DNA from: Alphaproteobacteria bacterium
GTDB taxonomy: Bacteria; Pseudomonadota; Alphaproteobacteria; RF32; CAG-239
Length of the DNA stretch: 8,820 bases
Assembly (NCBI GenBank): GCA_017645485.1
Contig: JAGCOI010000039.1
Coordinates: 1-8,820 of the forward strand
Reading direction: 5' to 3'
Every line of letters starts with the position of its first letter. Positions within the stretch are counted from its first letter, which is position 1. The notes under the pieces were generated by a model. That model made no database searches and was not told the origin of the DNA. It was given only the letters and a program-made list of their open reading frames with translations. The translations under genes and the position numbers were made by a program. This document shows positions 5,866 through 8,820 of the stretch, one piece after another.

Positions 5866-5892
5866 TTTTTTTTTTAAGATATCGGAGAAAAA

Positions 5893-6708
5893 ATGATGAA
5901 ACATATTTTAATTTTTTTAACAACGCTTCTTTGTTGTTTATCAGGTCTTGTTAAAGCCGATTCTTTTTTTGATGATTTAATTTTGGATAAACAGCAAAAA
6001 TTGGAAGTTCAGGAAAAAATGCTTATGGATGAAAGTAAAGCCAAAACTTCCGAAGCATTGGATCGTCGGCTTCTGAATTTGAAATTTAATCAAAAGAAAA
6101 AAGATATTGAAGAACCTGATGTTGTTTTTGATATGGCGCCTTTCGGTTTGTTATGGCTTGCACCCAAACAGGAAATTGAAAAATTAAATGTTACTTTAAG
6201 ACCAAAAACCATTAAAGACGCACCGAATTGTTATGCAACCAAACACCTTCCGAAACCTGTTGCCGCTTTTGAAAATGTTTTAACATGCTTTGGAAAAAAT
6301 GATGCTTTATGGCGCATTGTGGCTTACGGTGTGCCGATTGATGATAACGAAAAAGCTTCAAAAGGGTTGGCGGAATATCAAAAATTTTATGATATTTTCA
6401 AAGATAAATACGGTAATGATCAGGAATTTTACACCGCCGCCGTTGTTAATATTGATGAAGAAGTTGAATTAAAAGACGGTTCGACATCTCATGTGATTAA
6501 GCAAAGGTTTGTTGAAAAAGGTGATGATGATTTTAAGCAAAAACTGATGAACGGTGAAAGTATTTTATATGCAACTTTTCATAATCTTTTGGTAGAAGTA
6601 ACCCTTGTTTTAACCGCAAACGGCGACGGACAGACATTTATTGTGGTTGATTATCAAAATTTAAGAAAAACAAGTATTGAACAACAACAAATGTTAGACG
6701 CTTTATAA
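5893..6708 (+). CDS. Exported protein of unknown function, operon with Mur ligase
   Basis: I do not recognise this 271-residue protein with certainty. The signal peptide is clear (hydrophobic run 4-20, likely cleaved after VKA at 20-22). A charged, probably helical region (about 30-72) follows. Then comes a globular part opening FDMAPFGLLWLAPKQEIEKL (79-98), which resembles the FG-x-xW...E-x-x-x-L start I associate with some uncharacterised periplasmic proteins. Cys113 and Cys132 may form a disulfide. The end is polar (TSIEQQQMLDAL). Two adjacent ATGs are possible: GGAG (5884-5887) is five bases from the first and eight from the second (5896). The Mur ligase starts 13 bases downstream, so the pair is almost certainly cotranscribed, suggesting an envelope-related role. 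It diverges from the TetR gene across 100 bases. Confidence 0.82.
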   Translation: MMKHILIFLTTLLCCLSGLVKADSFFDDLILDKQQKLEVQEKMLMDESKAKTSEALDRRLLNLKFNQKKKDIEEPDVVFDMAPFGLLWLAPKQEIEKLNVTLRPKTIKDAPNCYATKHLPKPVAAFENVLTCFGKNDALWRIVAYGVPIDDNEKASKGLAEYQKFYDIFKDKYGNDQEFYTAAVVNIDEEVELKDGSTSHVIKQRFVEKGDDDFKQKLMNGESILYATFHNLLVEVTLVLTANGDGQTFIVVDYQNLRKTSIEQQQMLDAL

Positions 6709-6721
6709 AGAAAGGTTTATT

Positions 6722-8083
6722 ATGAAAAAAGTATGTTTTTGCGGTATTTCCGGAAGCGGTATGAGTGCACTTGCACAAGTTTTGAAACAAAAAGGTTTTG
6801 AGGTTTCGGGTTCTGACAGAAGTTTTGATAATAACAAAGATATTGTTATCAAAAAATCTTTGGAAAATCTCGGTATTAAAATTTTTAAGCAAGACGGTTC
6901 CGCTGTTGATAAAAATACCGATTTTCTTTATGTTTCAACCGCCGTTGAAGAAAGTGTGCCGGATGTTAAAAAAGCTCTTGAATTGGGTATTCAAATTAAA
7001 AAACGCTCAGACCTTTTAAGTGAACTTTTTCAATCTTATAAATATGGTGTTGCCGTTGGCGGTACATCAGGTAAAACAACTTTAACGGCCATGATAGGCT
7101 TTATTTTGGACAAGCTTAATTACAACCCGACTGTTATTAACGGCGGTATTTTAAAAGATTATGAAAAAAATGAGGGTATTGCAAATGTTATATTAAATGA
7201 CGGTGATATTGCCGTTATAGAGGCAGATGAAAGTGACGGATCCATTGAAAAATATACACCTTATATCGGCGTTGTTAATAATATTTCACTCGATCATAAA
7301 TCAATTGCAGACTTGCAAAAACTTTTTACGAATTTTATAAACAGGTCTTCTTTCGGGGTTGTTAATGCAGATTGCGAAAACTCAGAAGAACTCTTAAAAT
7401 TAAAAAATGTTAAAACTTTTTCAATTAAAAATAAAAATGCGGACATTTATTTAAGCGATATTAAACCCCTTCAAAACGGTATTTCTTATAAGCTTAAAGA
7501 TAAAACTTTTACCTTAAAATTAATCGGACGTTTTAATGTTTTAAATGCCGCGGCGGCTATTTTAACAACATCACTTCTCGGTATTGATGTTTTTGAGGCG
7601 GCCGATGTGCTTCAAAGTTTTTCAGGTACGAAAAGACGCCTTGATATAATAGGTGTTAAAAACAATATAACAGTTATTGACGATTTTGCTCATAATCCGG
7701 ATAAAATTAAAGCCTCTTTAAGCGCTTTAAGAGAATATGACGGCAGGCTTCTTGTTATGTTTCAGCCACACGGCTTTACACCGATGCGTATGATGGGAAA
7801 ACAAATCATTGAAAATATTTCCAAAATCTTAAATAAAGATGATATCTTATTTATGCCTGAAATTTTTTATGCCGGCGGCAGTGTTAAAAAAGATATATCT
7901 TCAAAAGATTTAACAGATTATGCAAAAACGCTCGGTCTAAACGCTTATTTTTTTGATACACGTGATGAAATAAAAGAAAAATTACTTTTCCTTGCTCAAA
8001 AAGGTGACAGAATTGTTGTTATGGGTGCACGTGATAACAGTTTAACCGATTTTTGCAAAAGTATTTTAGATAGTATTAAATAA
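6722..8083 (+). CDS. MurC/Mpl-like Mur ligase
   Basis: This 453-residue protein has the full three-domain Mur ligase layout. The N-terminal UDP-sugar-binding domain opens CFCGISGSGMSALAQVL as in MurC. The central ATPase domain has the P-loop GGTSGKTT (113-120), EADESDGS (167-174) and NNISLDH (186-192). The GRFNVLNAAAA (269-279) and SGTKRRLD (301-308) segments lead into the C-terminal domain with DDFAHNP (320-326) and MGARDNSLTDF (434-444). MurC adds L-alanine to UDP-N-acetylmuramate; Mpl adds a recycled tripeptide to it. The KRRLD and DDFAH segments recall Mpl, while the opening recalls MurC. GTHGKT is GTSGKT here and DDF/YxHHP is DDFAHNP, so it is an atypical member whose amino-acid substrate I cannot settle. 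It is not beside other mur genes. AAAGG (6711-6715) lies six bases before the ATG. It probably shares the 5893 operon's promoter. Confidence 0.88.
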   Translation: MKKVCFCGISGSGMSALAQVLKQKGFEVSGSDRSFDNNKDIVIKKSLENLGIKIFKQDGSAVDKNTDFLYVSTAVEESVPDVKKALELGIQIKKRSDLLSELFQSYKYGVAVGGTSGKTTLTAMIGFILDKLNYNPTVINGGILKDYEKNEGIANVILNDGDIAVIEADESDGSIEKYTPYIGVVNNISLDHKSIADLQKLFTNFINRSSFGVVNADCENSEELLKLKNVKTFSIKNKNADIYLSDIKPLQNGISYKLKDKTFTLKLIGRFNVLNAAAAILTTSLLGIDVFEAADVLQSFSGTKRRLDIIGVKNNITVIDDFAHNPDKIKASLSALREYDGRLLVMFQPHGFTPMRMMGKQIIENISKILNKDDILFMPEIFYAGGSVKKDISSKDLTDYAKTLGLNAYFFDTRDEIKEKLLFLAQKGDRIVVMGARDNSLTDFCKSILDSIK

Positions 8084-8743
8084 TTCAAAAATTTGCGTGA
8101 TTTTATGAATATTTTCGGTATTTATGCCGTTTATAAGCTTAAAATATTTTAAAACGCCGCTTAAACCTTCTAAATTAAATGCAAGAATAGCTTCAATCGT
8201 ACATAAATTGATGCCCGGTAAAAATATAAAACAAAATTTATAACCGACTTTTTTTAAATCCGTTTGCTCTGGATGTATTTGTGAAAAAACGGTATCTATA
8301 TGATATGCCAAAAAATAACCGAGTATAATATGACTGATGAATTTTTGATATATAAAATTCATAAAAATCATAAATATAATGCAAAAAAGAGGAAAAAAGT
8401 AAGGTGCAATCGTAATAAGCCAGTTACCATGTCCTAAAAAACCCATTTCACCGCCCGTATCATCTTCATGAATACGTATGTGTTTTATTTTATGAAAAGT
8501 TAAAAGTGCAAAAAATACATGTGTAAATTCATGTGCAATAACCTGCATTGATGTTCGAACCGAAACATCCATCATTGTTTTTGAAAATATAAAAAACACA
8601 ATGCCTACACATAATAAAATATTTTGATTATTTATAAATATAAAATAATTAAAAGCCTCACATAGTGCCGGCAGGCATAAAAACATATATACAGCAACAG
8701 GCCATTTAAATAAATTTATGAATTTATCTAAAAAAATAGACAT
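8066..8743 (-). CDS. Second M50-like membrane metalloprotease (HExxH)
   Basis: The 225-residue product is hydrophobic with membrane segments at about 13-38, 41-55, 69-82, 108-131 and 137-150. AHEFTH (70-75) carries the HExxH zinc motif. GNWLITIAP (106-114) and HPEQTDLKK (157-165) follow, with Asp162 as the likely third zinc ligand. The order and spacing (first His to Asp 91 residues, against 96) match the HEMSH protein at 4639-5193, and both share P-x-x-T-D-[FL]-K, so the two look like distant homologues. A GG-x-M-G-F-L-G-H-G loop (97-106) precedes the third segment. It is probably a membrane-embedded metalloprotease of unknown substrate. The start ATG directly abuts the stop of the upstream minus-strand gene (TAAATG), with AAGGA (8751-8747) only three bases away. 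Its 3' end overlaps the Mur ligase by 18 bases. Confidence 0.7.
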   Translation of the reverse strand: MSIFLDKFINLFKWPVAVYMFLCLPALCEAFNYFIFINNQNILLCVGIVFFIFSKTMMDVSVRTSMQVIAHEFTHVFFALLTFHKIKHIRIHEDDTGGEMGFLGHGNWLITIAPYFFPLFCIIFMIFMNFIYQKFISHIILGYFLAYHIDTVFSQIHPEQTDLKKVGYKFCFIFLPGINLCTIEAILAFNLEGLSGVLKYFKLINGINTENIHKITQIFELFNTI

Positions 8744-8820
8744 TTATCCTTGAGTCCACAAAGCATTTTTAATATGTTTTTCCAAAAAATCTTCATGTTC
8801 TTTTTGTTCTTGTTCATTAA
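8744..8820 (-). CDS. C-terminal end of a gene entering from the right edge (partial)
   Basis: On the minus strand an open frame runs from the window edge to TAA at 8746-8744, giving 24 residues that begin NEQEQKEHEDFLEKH and end NALWTQG. It is hydrophilic and probably helical. The reason to call it is context: its stop codon is immediately followed by the ATG of the HExxH gene, and the ribosome binding site of that gene lies inside its last codons, the normal arrangement of coupled operon genes. The product cannot be identified from this tail. By analogy with 5193-5792 a regulator is possible, but nothing in the tail shows it. Confidence 0.55.
   Translation of the reverse strand, partial: NEQEQKEHEDFLEKHIKNALWTQG

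Overview
The window looks like a chromosomal segment of an AT-rich Gram-negative bacterium, most likely an alphaproteobacterium of an uncultured or host-associated lineage. The evidence for this is a yebC-ruvC pair of alphaproteobacterial type, an outer-membrane beta-barrel gene, Sec and lipoprotein signal peptides, a Mur ligase, and an intergenic repeat in GTCATTGCGAGG...GGCAATCTC style. The taxonomic placement is inferred from gene content and protein resemblance, not from a search. There is no tRNA, rRNA, CRISPR array, insertion sequence or clear prophage gene.

Layout. Positions 1-254 are non-coding: a hairpin-rich repeat remnant (1-136), then a promoter. On the + strand follow a shortened, motif-degenerate DEAD-box helicase domain (255-1004), yebC (1085-1840) and ruvC (1844-2326, TTG start). 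Next come an unrecognised helical cytoplasmic protein (2412-2993) and a small thioredoxin-fold lipoprotein (3004-3378) that is tightly linked to it. A strong, probably bidirectional terminator (3381-3410) separates these from a minus-strand outer-membrane beta-barrel gene (3430-3978). A secreted protein of unknown function (4110-4652) diverges from the barrel gene.

The right half holds the most interesting organisation. A TetR-type regulator (5193-5792, minus) is translationally coupled (TAGTG overlap) to a membrane HExxH protein resembling M50 metalloproteases (4639-5193, minus). A very good minus-strand promoter lies before the regulator, and a perfect TGAAC-GGT-GTTCA palindrome covers its -35 box, so autoregulation is likely. 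Diverging from the regulator is an apparent operon of an exported protein (5893-6708) and a MurC/Mpl-like Mur ligase (6722-8083). A second, diverged membrane HExxH protein (8066-8743, minus) overlaps the end of the ligase gene and directly abuts the end of another minus-strand gene that enters from the right edge (8744-8820).

How the parts may work together. The left part is housekeeping (translation-associated YebC, recombination RuvC). From about 3 kb rightward nearly every product is exported, membrane-embedded or acts on peptidoglycan precursors, so the right part reads as a cell-envelope neighbourhood. The two M50-like proteins share the same motif order (HExxH, N-x-L...A-P, P-x-x-T-D-[FL]-K) and probably represent a diverged paralogous family. 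One of them is under an adjacent TetR-type regulator. The joint function is inference.
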